Assembly: GCF_004197395.1 (NCBI RefSeq)
Contig: NZ_SELS01000061.1
Coordinates: forward strand, 1 to 45,866
Reading direction: 5' to 3'
Length of the DNA stretch: 45,866 bases
Source of the DNA: Paraburkholderia sp. UYCP14C
Lineage (GTDB): Bacteria; Pseudomonadota; Gammaproteobacteria; Burkholderiales; Burkholderiaceae
Made by a program: the position numbers and the translations under genes. The notes under the pieces are model-generated. The model was given only the letters and a program-made list of their open reading frames with translations, made no database searches and was not told where the DNA came from. Positions 26,752 to 36,489 of the stretch are shown one piece after another (the first letter of the stretch is position 1; every line of letters starts with the position of its first letter).

Positions 26752-26765
26752 TTGATCCTGGTCAA
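26752..26765 (+). promoter_or_regulatory. FNR/Anr box upstream of the Met-rich protein gene
   Basis: TTGATCCTGGTCAA matches the FNR/Anr consensus TTGAT-N4-ATCAA in nine of ten half-site positions. A -10-like CAAAAT lies at 26788-26793 and the start codon at 26822, giving a class II arrangement with a ~22-base leader. This would induce the gene when oxygen is low. Confidence 0.65.
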
Positions 26766-26821
26766 CTGGTGCGCCGCACGCATTTCGCAAAATGGAATCC
26801 CCATTGACTGGAGCAGACATC

Positions 26822-27328
26822 ATGAAAATGAGAACCGCCTTGTCCCTGTTCGCGGTGAGCACGGCACTGGCCATGGCAGCCAATGTGCAGGCCGACGACT
26901 CGCATCACCCGGCGTCAGCGGCGCAATCGGGTGCATCCGCACCGAAGAGTTCCGCCGGCGCGCCACCGGCACCGGCTGCGCAATCCGCCGACCGACTTGA
27001 AGAAGCACGCCGGCAGATGCAGAAGATGCTCGCGCAGATGGATGAAATCCGCCACACAAAGGATCCCGCAGCGCGCCAGCGGCTGCTGGACGAACACATG
27101 CGTACCATGCAGGACGCGATGCAGTCGATGCACGGGATGGGCGGCCCGATGATGATGGGCATGATGGGACAGCAAGGGATGGGAGGCACCACCAATCGCG
27201 CTCAGAGCGGCAAGCGCGGCTCGGGCGCGAACGAGCGCATGAACATGATGGAAAACCGCATGGACATGATGCAGATGATGATGGAGCAAATGATGCAGCA
27301 GCAAAATCCGCCGGCCCCCGCTCAATGA
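26822..27328 (+). CDS. Exported methionine-rich protein (probable copper-binding)
   Basis: A 168-residue protein. Signal peptide MKMRTALSLFAVSTALAMA, cleavage near VQADD. A low-complexity Ala/Pro/Ser linker (~30-60) follows, then a helical region (RLEEARRQMQKMLAQMDEIR, ~63-82), and two Met-rich blocks: MHGMGGPMMMGMMGQQGM (~112-129) and NMMENRMDMMQMMMEQMMQQ (~142-161). Clusters of Met in the periplasm usually bind Cu(I)/Ag(I); no His or Cys sites dominate. A second explanation is a Met-rich oxidation buffer. GGAG stands about 8-11 bases upstream of the start. It is divergent from cueO and has its own FNR/Anr box, linking copper handling with oxygen limitation. Confidence 0.8.
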   Translation: MKMRTALSLFAVSTALAMAANVQADDSHHPASAAQSGASAPKSSAGAPPAPAAQSADRLEEARRQMQKMLAQMDEIRHTKDPAARQRLLDEHMRTMQDAMQSMHGMGGPMMMGMMGQQGMGGTTNRAQSGKRGSGANERMNMMENRMDMMQMMMEQMMQQQNPPAPAQ

Positions 27329-27362
27329 GCGTTGTGACCGCCGGCCGCGAACGGGCAGCCGC

Positions 27363-28547
27363 TCAGCAGACCGGCACGCTGCCGTCGATCATCTCCCGGG
27401 TCAGTGCGGGCAGTCCGGCCAGTCCATGTGCAACGCGTTCCCGTATGCGATGGCGCTGTGCGTCGGACAGGCGATCGGACGCGCAGACGTCGACTGCAGC
27501 CAGCTGTGGCTCGTCGATCCGGCTGCCAATCGCCGACAGCAACCGGACTGTCACCGTCATCGCGCCGTCCAGATCATCGAAGATGGATTGCGCGAGCCGA
27601 TGCGCGAGCACGTTATAGAGTTTTCCGACGTGAGAGGCCGGATTCTTGCCCGCAACTGCTTCGAGCGACATCGGCCGCCCAGGCGTAATTAGCCCGTTGA
27701 TGCGATTGCCGCGCCCCACTTCGCCGTCGTCGCCCTGCTCGGCACTCAGGCCGGTGACCGTCAGATACAGTCCGCTCTCCTCTCGGGCATGCGGCTCATC
27801 AAGCGCGTTACACCGGACGGTGCAGGCTTCGCCGAGATGACTGGCAAGAAACGTCTCCACTGCCGACTTCTGCGAAAAATAGCTGGCTGCATCGACCACA
27901 TAACGGTCCACGAAAGCCAGTGCGATCGTGAGACGCATCAGCTCCCCGATGCGGTGACCCATGATCTTGTAGTCGAAGCCCAGCGCAGGAAACGTTGTGC
28001 GCAGCACATCGGACTTGAGTAATTCCGCCGCTTTCAGCACCCGTTGTTCGAGGTCCGACAACGGGGCATAGCCCACTCCAAATGATGTGTCGTTGGCCAG
28101 CGGCATGCCCGCACAAGCGTTGACCCGCTGCAGACAGGGCGCGCCCGGTCGCAGCATCGGAACCACGTCGATCAGACCATCTTCGAGCTTCAGCGTCCCG
28201 GCAAAATGGTCGCTCACAGCCTGCCGGATCACCGTCTCCGGTGACCCAGACACGAGGGTGGTCACAGGCCCCGAGACAAACAGCTTCATGCGCCGGGTGA
28301 TACGGCCGCCGCCGAAACGAGGCTCGCTCAGGCCGCCAACCAGGAGCGCCTTGTCCAGGTTGAAGTGCTGCACGGCTTTGTAATCGTCAAGGTAAGCACG
28401 ACCCAGCGCGCGAGCCGCCGCTTCCACAGCGCCGTCGCACAACGTATCAGGGTGACCGACACCCTTGTGCTCACAAATTTCGACGCCCGCGTGGTCAAGC
28501 GGCGCGGTGCGCTCAACGGTCACGACGATGTTTGCAGTCGATACCAT
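27363..28547 (-). CDS. Archaeal-type S-adenosylmethionine synthetase (methionine adenosyltransferase)
   Basis: About 394 residues from the chosen ATG 28547. It belongs to the archaeal MAT family (PF01941), not the usual bacterial MetK. Diagnostic blocks are [20 protein letters not shown] (~23-42), [10 protein letters not shown] before it, and [20 protein letters not shown] followed by [20 protein letters not shown] (~285-325). It makes S-adenosylmethionine from ATP and methionine. Bacteria with their own metK carry this type only sporadically. It is divergent from the DUF3141 gene, with an FNR/Anr palindrome between them, so it may supply SAM in low-oxygen persistence. No convincing Shine-Dalgarno precedes the ATG; a longer in-frame N-terminus exists but lacks family similarity. 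Confidence 0.88.
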   Translation of the reverse strand: MVSTANIVVTVERTAPLDHAGVEICEHKGVGHPDTLCDGAVEAAARALGRAYLDDYKAVQHFNLDKALLVGGLSEPRFGGGRITRRMKLFVSGPVTTLVSGSPETVIRQAVSDHFAGTLKLEDGLIDVVPMLRPGAPCLQRVNACAGMPLANDTSFGVGYAPLSDLEQRVLKAAELLKSDVLRTTFPALGFDYKIMGHRIGELMRLTIALAFVDRYVVDAASYFSQKSAVETFLASHLGEACTVRCNALDEPHAREESGLYLTVTGLSAEQGDDGEVGRGNRINGLITPGRPMSLEAVAGKNPASHVGKLYNVLAHRLAQSIFDDLDGAMTVTVRLLSAIGSRIDEPQLAAVDVCASDRLSDAQRHRIRERVAHGLAGLPALTREMIDGSVPVC

Positions 28548-28619
28548 GAGGAGGGCGGCCAAGGGCCTCACACTGACGTGATGGTCCTGTTGATCATGCG
28601 CTGCGCTTTCGCCGTCGGC

Positions 28620-28633
28620 TTGATCCACATCAA
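28620..28633. promoter_or_regulatory. FNR/Anr box shared by divergent MAT and DUF3141 genes
   Basis: TTGATCCACATCAA is a perfect TTGAT-N4-ATCAA palindrome. On the plus strand TACGGT (28655-28660), and on the minus strand CATGAT (28598-28593), both start about 28.5 bases from its centre, the spacing of class II FNR promoters. One site could therefore drive both genes under oxygen limitation. Confidence 0.75.
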
Positions 28634-28753
28634 GCGCGCCGAACGCACAATTGCTACGGTGAGGCTGTTGTGCCGATGCAAGGTGCCGGACCACTGCAGG
28701 CGCCCCTCTGCCAGGTGCCACACTACCACTCCCAAGGAATGGAGAACGGATCG

Positions 28754-30557
28754 ATGCCTGAAACCGAGGTGAATGTGCCCGTGCGGTCCACCGCACTTTC
28801 GAAGCACAGCAAGATGACGCCTGCGCCGCGCGAGTCTGCCATGGCTGCTCGGTCTGAGCCGTTGGAAGTAGCGGAAACCAACAACGCCCTGCAGGATGCG
28901 CTGGACTATATGCGCGACGTCGCGGAACGCAGCGTGCTGTTCTGGAACGCGTTGCGGCAGCGCGCTGACAACATGATCGGGCACGAGCGCGCGGGCAAGC
29001 CGCCGCTCCTCGACTTCGACTACGAGCTGCTGCTCGATGCGCGCCGTTTCGAACGCCCGGCGAATTACGCGCTGCTTCGAATCACGCGTGCCGACGACGT
29101 CTGCTTCGACGCGTGCTTCGATGACTCAAAGCCACCTGTCATCGTCGTCGATCCACGCGCGGGACACGGCCCTGGCATTGGCGGCTTCAAGCGCGAGTCC
29201 GAAGTGGGCATGGCGATGCATGAAGGCCATGCAGTCTACTTCGTCATCTTCTTTCCCGAGCCCTGTCCGGGCCAGACACTCGCCGACGTGCTGCACGCGT
29301 TGCGGCGATTCATCGAGGAAGTCGCACGACGGCACCCGGGCAAGCCGCCGGTCCTGTATGGCAACTGCCAGGCCGGCTGGGCTATCACGCTGCTTTCAGC
29401 CGACTGCGAAGGGCTTGTCGGCCCAGCGGTGCTCAACGGCTCACCGCTTTCCTACTGGGCAGGTGAGTCCGGCGTGAATCCGATGCGCGTTGCCGGCGGG
29501 CTGGTCGGCGGCGCATGGCTCACACACCTGCTTGCCGATCTGGATGACGGCCGCTTCGACGGCGCATGGCTCGCGGCAAACTTCGAAAACCAGAAACCGG
29601 AAGCGGTGTGGGACAAATACGCAAACCTGTTCACCCATATCGACACTGAGCGCGAGCGCTTTCTTGAATTCGAGCGCTGGTGGAACGGTTTCTACTTCCT
29701 GAGCCGGGAGGAAATCCTCGCCATCGTCGAGAATCTGTTCATCGGCAACCGGCTGGAAGAGGGAAAAGTCCGGATTTGCGAAGACTGCGTCGCCGACCTG
29801 CGACGCATCCGCAATCCGCTCGTCATCTTCGCTTCATGGGGTGACAACATCACGCCGCCGCAGCAGGCGCTCGGGTGAATTCCGGCGGTATACCGGAACA
29901 CGAATGATCTCAAGGCGGCCGGGCAGCGGATCGTCTACCTGACGGACCCTCATGCCGGCCATCTCGGGCTCTTCGTATCGGCGAGCGTCGCACGCCTCGA
30001 GCACCGCGATTTTTGAAAGTCTCGAGGAGATCGAATCTCTGGCACCGGGCCTCTATGAGATGAAGATCGACAATCCGACGGGAAACCTGGATTGCCGTCG
30101 ACCGCAATACTCCGTGCGCTTCGAGGAACGGCAGGTCCGGGATCTGGACTTCGGCACACCTCGCGAAGCGTTCGACCGGGTGCGCCAGCTCTCCGAGCTG
30201 AACGAGAGCGCCTACCGAATGTTCATCAGTCCGCTCGTGCGTACCCTCTCCAATCCGTGGAGCGCAGAGATGCTGAAGTGGATGCATCCGATGCGAACCA
30301 GTCGTTACGTGTTCTCGGAGATGTTCAGCCCGTGGATGAACGGCATTGCCGTGCTCGCCAGACTGCTGGAAGAACGCCGCACGCCGCTGCCCCCCGACAA
30401 CCCATTTCTATGCAAGGAAAGGGCCTTCATCCAGCAGGTTTCTGAAACGATTTTGACGGCGCGCGGGCAACGTGATGCAGCTGAGGAGCAGGCTTTCTTC
30501 CTGTTGTTTGGCTCCATCGCGACACCGGCACGTGAAACTTCGGTAGCGAAGGCATAG
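28754..30557 (+). pseudogene. DUF3141 (PHA-synthase-like alpha/beta hydrolase) gene with a nonsense codon and a frameshift
   Basis: The first part runs 375 codons to TGA 29876-29878. It holds DYELLLDARRFERPANYALL, PPVIVVDPRAGHGPGIGGFK and the nucleophile-elbow-like YGNCQAGWA of PHA-synthase-related hydrolases. The same frame continues past the TGA with family sequence IPAVYRNTNDLKAAGQRIVY to about 30009, where two bases seem missing (CAC CGC G ATT TTT), after which the family continues in the next frame: FESLEEIESLAPGLYEMKID, NPWSAEMLKWMHPMRTSRY and on to 30557. TGG to TGA explains the stop (ALGW in homologues). The product would be ~600 residues. ATG 28754 has GGAG upstream; ATG 28739 is an alternative. 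Confidence 0.8.
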
Positions 30558-31055
30558 CATCGCGCAGACACCGCAACACCTGCAAAGGGGTGTCGAGCGG
30601 TCAGTTTCCGCACCTTTCGGTCGATGTCATAGAGCAGCGTCGCGCATGCCCGGCAGACGCCATTGCGGATTGTTCGAGTCTCCGCTCAGCGCCGGCGCCA
30701 GACCGCCCCTTACACATTACGCCGCACGATCAGCGTGTCGGGAGTTGGATAGCCCGCCTCCCGGAACGCCTCGACGATCGCGAGGTTCGTTCACCACTCC
30801 GGAATCTTGGCAATCGCTGCGCGCAGGCTTCGCAACGTTATAGGCGACGCACTGGGCGAAGCTTCGCTCCCGCTGATTGACGGACTCGTTTGTCAAAGAC
30901 GGCCATGCGCCCACGACGATCCGAACCCTTGTATCGTTGCGACAGTTGCTGCAAAGTTGTCATGCAATTGCCACGCGACTGCCATGCCGTAGCCGCGCAA
31001 CCGGTGCGGGCCATGCGGTGGATTGCTTACGATCAGCATACAAGAGAGCTCTCCA
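30558..31055. other. 498-base gap with a decayed coding trace
   Basis: On the minus strand 30785-30711 reads TNLAIVEAFREAGYPTPDTL then IVRRNV and a stop, preceded by an in-frame TGA. The codon pattern looks like the end of a real protein that I cannot name. The region 30930-31020 has near-repeats of a GCCACGCGACTGCCATGCC-like string without clear periodicity. No promoter is convincing. Confidence 0.4.
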
Positions 31056-31244
31056 GTGAACGCGGACATCCATCTCATTGCCGTCAAGCCGACGCCGTTC
31101 GCCGACTTCCTGTGGTCCGACTTCCTGCGTCCGCTCGTGCCGCGTGAGCTGATTGGCAAACACCTCGGCGAGGCGCTCGCTCATGCGCACCTGGCGAAGG
31201 CGCGCTATTTGTCGGCCTGGTCGGGCACGATGGCCGCGCAATAG
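31056..31244 (+). CDS. Small protein of unknown function upstream of sulP
   Basis: A 62-codon frame from GTG 31056 (a TTG at 31023 is in frame further up). Product: NADIHLIAVKPTPFADFLWS, DFLRPLVPRELIGKHLGEAL, then AHAHLAKARYLSAW and a short tail. It is not membrane-like and has no motif I recognise. It precedes the SulP transporter by 79 bases on the same strand. The ribosome site is weak (GAGAG). It may be the truncated end of a larger gene. Confidence 0.4.
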   Translation: MNADIHLIAVKPTPFADFLWSDFLRPLVPRELIGKHLGEALAHAHLAKARYLSAWSGTMAAQ

Positions 31245-31323
31245 CGCGCGCGGCTTCGCGAGTCGCCTCGGGCACCGCCGATCCGTTCGCGCATCGCATC
31301 CTTTGATTTTGCTTCGATCGATC

Positions 31324-33033
31324 ATGTTCATCAGGCCACAACGCTCAACAGCCGATCTGCAGCATCCCGAGCAATTCGCCGCGCTCAACAAATATCCGCT
31401 GACGCGAGCAGAAAGCGTGAGGCGCGACGTGCTCGCGGGCCTTTCGATTGCAGGCCTTGTGTTGCCCGAGGCGGTTGCCTATGCGGGTATCGCGAACCTG
31501 CCACCTCAGGCGGGCCTCATTGCGTTGCTCGCGGGCTTGCTCGTCTATGCGCTCGTCGGCACGAGCCGGTTTGCGATCGTGTCGGCAACCTCATCGTCGG
31601 CGGCGGTACTCGCCGCCACGGTGTTCTCGGAGCCGACCTCGAACGTGGTGGCCACGCAGCTCGCGCTGGCCGCGGCGCTCGTCGCGACAACCGGCGTATT
31701 GTTCATGCTCGCGGGTGCGGCCAGGCTCGGTGGTATGTCCGATTTCATCGCGCGGCCCGTGCTGCGCGGATTTGCGTTCGGTCTCGCGATCACCATCATC
31801 GTCAAGGAACTGCCGAAGATCGCTGCCGTGCCCGCGAAAAACAGCCATCCGCCGCGCATGCTCGCGGACCTCATCGGGCAGGCGGCGCACTGGAATCCGT
31901 ATAGCATCGCCGTGGGCGCGGTGGCCCTCGCCGTCCTGTTCGTGCTCGGCCGCCGCTCGCGCATACCTGCCACGCTCGTCGTCATCGTGCTCAGCATCGT
32001 CGTGAGCTACTGGGTGGACTGGCATCGCTACGGAATTGCCGGGGTCGGCGAAATCAATTTGCAGAGCCTTTCGTTCGACTTGCCGGCAATTGGCCGCGCG
32101 GAGTGGATGCAGACCGCCGAGCTCGGCGTCGCGCTGATGCTGATTCTCTATGCGGAATCCTACGGATCGATTCGCAACTTCGCGCTCAAGCATGGCGACA
32201 CCGTGTCCGCCAATCGCGACCTGCTTGCGCTCGGCTGCGCGAACTTCGTCTCCGGACTACTGCACGGCATGCCCGTGGGCGCAGGCTACTCGGCGACGTC
32301 GGCCAACGAGGCAGCGGGCGCGCAGACCCGGCTCGCGGGCGTGTTCGCCGCGCTCGTCGTGGCGGTGATCGTGCTGCTATTGCTGCCGCAACTTGCCCGC
32401 ACGCCCGAACCGGTGCTGGCCGCAGTCGTGATATTCGCCGTGAGCCATTCGCTGCACCCGTCGGTGTTCAAGCCTTACTGGACGTGGCGTCGCGACCGGC
32501 TCGTGGTGATCGCCGCGCTCACGGCCGTGCTCGTGCTCGGCGTGCTGCACGGGTTGCTTGCCGCAATCGGCGTGAGCCTGCTGCTCACGCTGCGCAAGCT
32601 CTCGGAACCAAACGTGAGTGTGCTGGGTCGGCTGCGCGACAGCCACGATTTCGTTGATATCGCCGCGCATGCGGATGCGCGCCCGTTGCCGGGGCTCTTG
32701 ATCGTGCGGCCGGAAGTTCCGCTTTTCTTTGCCAATACGGAGCGCGTGCTGGGGCAGGTGCGGGCGCTGCTGCGCGAGGACCCGGCAGTGCAGACGGTGA
32801 TGATGAGTCTCGAGGAAACGCCGGACGTGGACGGCTCGGCAATCGAAGCGCTGCGCATCTTTGCCGCCGAGTGCGCGTCGCGCAGCTTGAGGCTGCTTTT
32901 CGTGCGGCTCAAACCCAAGGCGCTGCGGGCCCTGCAGCGCGCCGCCGACGAGGTGATGCCACCCGATACGCTCCACGAGCTAAGCGTAGACGAATGCGTT
33001 GCGTCGCTCGATCTGCAGCAGGCAACGGTTTGA
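31324..33033 (+). CDS. SulP family anion transporter with STAS domain
   Basis: A 569-residue inner-membrane carrier. The SulP core begins RRDVLAGLSIAGLVLPEAVA followed by YAGIANLPPQAGL and ALVGTSRFAIVSATSSSAAV (the SulP signature region), with 12-14 membrane segments to ~425. The C-terminal STAS domain (~440-560) has LIVRPEVPLFFANTERV and MMSLEETPDVDGSAIEAL. Substrates in the family include sulfate, bicarbonate, C4-dicarboxylates and chloride; which applies here cannot be told from the sequence. ATG 31324 is chosen because upstream codons lack similarity. It sits within the stress block but has no FNR box of its own. Confidence 0.9.
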   Translation: MFIRPQRSTADLQHPEQFAALNKYPLTRAESVRRDVLAGLSIAGLVLPEAVAYAGIANLPPQAGLIALLAGLLVYALVGTSRFAIVSATSSSAAVLAATVFSEPTSNVVATQLALAAALVATTGVLFMLAGAARLGGMSDFIARPVLRGFAFGLAITIIVKELPKIAAVPAKNSHPPRMLADLIGQAAHWNPYSIAVGAVALAVLFVLGRRSRIPATLVVIVLSIVVSYWVDWHRYGIAGVGEINLQSLSFDLPAIGRAEWMQTAELGVALMLILYAESYGSIRNFALKHGDTVSANRDLLALGCANFVSGLLHGMPVGAGYSATSANEAAGAQTRLAGVFAALVVAVIVLLLLPQLARTPEPVLAAVVIFAVSHSLHPSVFKPYWTWRRDRLVVIAALTAVLVLGVLHGLLAAIGVSLLLTLRKLSEPNVSVLGRLRDSHDFVDIAAHADARPLPGLLIVRPEVPLFFANTERVLGQVRALLREDPAVQTVMMSLEETPDVDGSAIEALRIFAAECASRSLRLLFVRLKPKALRALQRAADEVMPPDTLHELSVDECVASLDLQQATV

Positions 33034-33382
33034 CATGGAGGGGACGCGCCGGCGGGATGAGTTTTTCAGTGGGCACGCTCAATACTGACCGCTGTCAGGT
33101 GACGTGAGCAGCAGTGATGCATTGAGGGAACACTACGCGCCGCGAGCCGCAACCGAGGACCACCTGGTTGTCTGACCGGGCGAAGCCGCCAGTTCGAGGA
33201 AGCCTGCGTGCCGGATCGGTACAGGCTAGCGGCCAGATTCGGATAACGGGCGTGAGCAGTGCAGTCGCGACGGAGCATATCCTGGATACCTTGCCGTGCT
33301 TTCGTTCTCACTGCCCTGACGCAAATCGTTAGCCCAGATCAAACAGTCGCACCCGCTTTGACGCCACAGTTAGTCAGGTCAT
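33034..33382. other. 349-base gap, nothing recognised
   Basis: No frame longer than ~80 codons shows a family I know, on either strand. A half FNR site (AGATCAAA near 33338) lacks its partner. The following YHS gene has no obvious promoter here. Confidence 0.4.
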
Positions 33383-33643
33383 TTGCATGCCCCCCGTCAT
33401 CAAAGAGTCTTCAAAGGCATCGGAAATCGACTGAAGCGAAAGGAGCTAGCGAAGAAGAGAACCACTGATCCGGTCTGCGGCATGCAGATCGATACGGAAA
33501 AAGCGGCAGCAACGGAGGTCGTTCATGAGCAGACCTACCATTTCTGTTCCGCGTCGTGCCACGAAAAATTCCTGGCGAACCCAAGTCAATACGTGAAACC
33601 GCAAGACTCTTCCTCCGAGCATGCACGGCATCACGGATGCTGA
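33383..33643 (+). CDS. YHS-domain metal-binding protein, start uncertain
   Basis: The conserved part begins TTDPVCGMQIDTEKAAATEV (from ~33462) and continues YHFCSASCHEKFLANPSQYV, a complete YHS/TRASH-type domain with Cys pairs that bind copper or other soft metals. The tail is His-rich and ends HARHHGC. No ATG precedes the domain in frame. A good AAGGAG (about 33438) is followed at normal distance by GAAGAAGAGA, where a start codon would be expected, so the start may have mutated (ATG to AAG); TTG 33383 is the only upstream alternative. The domain resembles the YHS of the CopA ATPase here. Small YHS proteins often accompany metal pumps. Confidence 0.65.
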   Translation: MHAPRHQRVFKGIGNRLKRKELAKKRTTDPVCGMQIDTEKAAATEVVHEQTYHFCSASCHEKFLANPSQYVKPQDSSSEHARHHGC

Positions 33644-33689
33644 CGACGCACTCACACGGCACCGGTCACGTTTCGACGCGTTACGCCCC

Positions 33690-33910
33690 TGACGGCGCCT
33701 CTACAGGCCGAAAAAGCGACAGCGTATAGGTCCCAGTGAGCAGACCGGTGTGCCGCGACAAGGTTGCTGGATCCGCCGTTGCCGCGATCCGTACCAGTAC
33801 GGCGGCAGAATTGGCAACAGGAAGCCATACCCCACGGCAATCGAGAACATGGCGAGCAGCAGGGGGCAAAATACCTGCCATCGCAGTGTCCGCTGGATGG
33901 GCCTCGCGCT
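33690..33910 (-). pseudogene. MFS transporter, N-terminal remnant, frameshifted
   Basis: On the minus strand WQVFCPLLLAMFSIAVGYGF then LLPILPP encodes the first helix and loop of an MFS permease. The continuation RIAATADPATLSRHTGLLTG and TYTLSLF is found in the next frame, so a frameshift lies near 33805. Similarity stops near 33690 after about 70 residues. It is a different subgroup from the remnant at 13192. Non-functional. Confidence 0.6.
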
Positions 33911-34101
33911 CACGAACGATTGCCTTCGCGCAGTTGCGACGCCGCGATCAGAAGATGGTCCGCCGTATCGGCTCTGCTGCCTGCTCAAGGCCCATTCTCC
34001 CCAGTTGTGCTACCCGCGCTGGCGCGCGGCAGCGAACCGCTGCGTGCCGTGCCATGTGCATGCTTGTGCTGTGCCGTATCGTCAGTTACTGCGCCGGCAA
34101 T

Positions 34102-34551
34102 CTACTGCAACCGGTATTCGAACTCGCCCGAGACCGTTCCAGGCCGGTCCGGCCGGCGCACATTGAGCTTGACACGATAGGGGCCGGCGCCGCTCATTTC
34201 GAAGTACGCTCCATAGCTGATCGTGTCCCCGCTGCCCATCGGCTCGAGTTTGCGGCGCGTTTCGCCCAAGCCGATCTCCCGGACTGCTGCGGTCACGCTG
34301 GCGTCCGAAATGCGCTCCTGTGTCAAATGATCGAAAAGCGCGACGACGAGATGATACTTGTGCCGGTTTCCTGACACTCCTCCGTGCATCGATGCCTCTG
34401 GGTGAGATGCGTCGTGAGCGCCGACCGCTGCCGATGAAGTGAGGCCGTAGTACACGTCGGTATCGCCGATCAACAGGTGCTGGCCCGCATTGCCCTGACC
34501 AGCGGCGACTGCCGTTGCCAGCAACGCCATCAGGAAGATGAGCGCCTTCAT
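34102..34551 (-). CDS. Exported protein of unknown function, last gene of the FtsH operon
   Basis: A 149-residue protein with a signal peptide MKALIFLMALLATAVAAGQ. The mature part has a His-containing loop (HDASHPEASMHGG) and an immunoglobulin-like beta pattern: HKYHLVVALFDHLTQERISD, AAVREIGLGETRRKLEPM and YRVKLNVRRPDRPG. Similar proteins, known to me only as hypothetical periplasmic proteins, occur in stress or metal islands. It starts 22 bases after the ftsH stop, so it is co-transcribed with it. No enzyme motif is visible. Confidence 0.7.
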   Translation of the reverse strand: MKALIFLMALLATAVAAGQGNAGQHLLIGDTDVYYGLTSSAAVGAHDASHPEASMHGGVSGNRHKYHLVVALFDHLTQERISDASVTAAVREIGLGETRRKLEPMGSGDTISYGAYFEMSGAGPYRVKLNVRRPDRPGTVSGEFEYRLQ

Positions 34552-34573
34552 CTGATTGCCCCCTGTCCCGTCG

Positions 34574-36475
34574 TCATCCAGCGGTTGCCCCGCTACTGGC
34601 TTCGACAGCGTCAGACGCGCCGAATTGAAGTGCTGCCACGACTGCGCCTTTGCCGCCTAGCCTTGCCGCCAGCGCCTGAAGATCGTCGCCGGACAGGGTC
34701 TCTTTCGCGAGCAGATCCTTTGCCGCCTCGTCAAGCAATACACGGTTCGCCTGCAGGATCGACAAGGCTCGCTCGAAAGCGGTGTCGATCAGCTCGCGCA
34801 CTGCCATATCAATGGCCGTTGCCGTCTGTTCGCCATACTGGCGCGGACGCCACTCCGCGTCGGTGGACATGCCGAGCGCTGAGCTGGTCTCCGGCTCGTA
34901 GGTAACCTGCCCGAGCGTGGGATCCATGCCGAAACGCGCCACCATGCTTCGCGCGATGCCTGTCGCTTTGGCGAGATCGTCGGCGGCCCCCGTTGATACT
35001 TCCGCGAAGACCAGCCGTTCCGCCGCCCGACCGCCAAGCAGCACAATCATGCGGTTCATCAGTTCGCCCCGGTCCATCAGGAAACGATCCTCGATCGGGC
35101 GTTGCATTGTGTAGCCAAGGGCGGCAATGCCCCGCGGGATGATCGATATTTTCTGGACCGGATCAACACCGGGCAGTGCCATCGCGACCAGCGCGTGTCC
35201 CATCTCGTGGTGCGCCACCACCTCACGTTCGTGCGGGATCAGCAGCCGGTTGCGCTTCTCGAGGCCAGCTACGATCCGCTCGATGGCCTGCGTGAAGTCC
35301 TCCAGCGATACGCTGTTGGCGTTGCGGCGGGTCGCCAGGATCGCCGCCTCGTTGACCAGGTTCGCCAGATCGGCGCCTGAGAAACCTGGCGTGAGCGCGG
35401 CGATGTCTGCGACCGGCACGCCGGACGCGAGCTTGATCTTCTTCAGGTGGACTTCGAGGATTTCAGAACGCCCCTTCTTGTCCGGCCGGTCGACAAGCAC
35501 CTGCCGGTCAAACCGGCCTGCCCGCAGCAGTGCGGGGTCGAGAATCTCGGGCCGGTTGGTCGCCGCGAGCAGCACGACGCCGACGGAAGGGTCAAAGCCG
35601 TCGAGTTCGGCAAGCAACTGGTTCAGCGTCTGTTCCTTCTCATCGTGACCGCCGCCGCCCGGAAACATGCTTCCCCGTGCGCGGCCAAGAGAGTCTAATT
35701 CGTCGATAAATACGATGGCCGGCGCATGTTTGTGTGCCTGGTCGAACAGATCACGCACGCGCGCGGCTCCTACACCAACGAACATCTCGACAAACTCGGA
35801 GCCGGAAATCGAAAAGAATGCCACGCCCGCCTCACCCGCCACCGCGCGCGCCAGCAGCGTCTTCCCGGTGCCCGGGGGACCAACCAGCAACACGCCTTTG
35901 GGCACGCGCGCGCCCAGGCGGCCATAGCTGCGGGGATCCTTGAGAAACGACACGACCTCCCTGAGCTCCTCCTTCGCCTCATCCACACCGGCGACGTCCG
36001 CGAATGTTACGCTGGTGTCCTTCTCGACGTAGATCTTTGCCTTGCTCTTGCCGATCGACATCATGCCGTCCGCGCCGGGACCCATCGACATCGGGCGGAT
36101 CAGGAACATCCACACGAGCACAAAGCCAATGGTGGGCATCAGCCAGCCGAGTATGGTCGGCCACATGCCCGGCTCCGGCTCGCCGGAGAACGTCAGCTTC
36201 TCGCTGGACAACGATTGCGCAAGCGCGGGATCGACCCGCAGCGTCGAAAAGTGTTGCGGCGCGCCCTTTGGCGCGTCCTTGTAGCTCCCCGTGATCCGGG
36301 TGGGGCCAACAACGAGGTCCATCACCTTGCCCCGGCTCGCAAGCTGCTGAAACTCGCTGTACGGGATCGTCCGGACGTGATCGGGTTGAGATATCAGGCT
36401 CTGGATTACCAGCACCCCGATCATCGCGGCGAGAACATAGAGGAGATTGATCTGGTGTTCGCGTTTGAATTCCAT
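34574..36475 (-). CDS. ftsH: Accessory FtsH-type ATP-dependent zinc metalloprotease
   Basis: A 633-residue membrane AAA+ protease. N-terminal helix ~9-27, periplasmic loop, second helix ~108-126. The AAA domain has Walker A GPPGTGKT (199-206), the pore loop [18 protein letters not shown] (~227-244), Walker B IVFIDE (254-259) and the SRH region [20 protein letters not shown]. The protease motif HEMGH (423-427) coordinates zinc. The N-terminal domain differs from housekeeping FtsH, and a genome of this type will have its own ftsH elsewhere, so this is an accessory copy for membrane-protein turnover under stress. It follows the methyltransferase-like gene by 14 bases. Confidence 0.93.
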   Translation of the reverse strand: MEFKREHQINLLYVLAAMIGVLVIQSLISQPDHVRTIPYSEFQQLASRGKVMDLVVGPTRITGSYKDAPKGAPQHFSTLRVDPALAQSLSSEKLTFSGEPEPGMWPTILGWLMPTIGFVLVWMFLIRPMSMGPGADGMMSIGKSKAKIYVEKDTSVTFADVAGVDEAKEELREVVSFLKDPRSYGRLGARVPKGVLLVGPPGTGKTLLARAVAGEAGVAFFSISGSEFVEMFVGVGAARVRDLFDQAHKHAPAIVFIDELDSLGRARGSMFPGGGGHDEKEQTLNQLLAELDGFDPSVGVVLLAATNRPEILDPALLRAGRFDRQVLVDRPDKKGRSEILEVHLKKIKLASGVPVADIAALTPGFSGADLANLVNEAAILATRRNANSVSLEDFTQAIERIVAGLEKRNRLLIPHEREVVAHHEMGHALVAMALPGVDPVQKISIIPRGIAALGYTMQRPIEDRFLMDRGELMNRMIVLLGGRAAERLVFAEVSTGAADDLAKATGIARSMVARFGMDPTLGQVTYEPETSSALGMSTDAEWRPRQYGEQTATAIDMAVRELIDTAFERALSILQANRVLLDEAAKDLLAKETLSGDDLQALAARLGGKGAVVAALQFGASDAVEASSGATAG

Positions 36476-36489
36476 GATCCGGCTCCTTT

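Noticed and set aside
30877-30896. TTGAC...GTCAA inverted repeat resembling an FNR site
   Set aside because: The half-sites are ten bases apart instead of four, so an FNR dimer would not fit.
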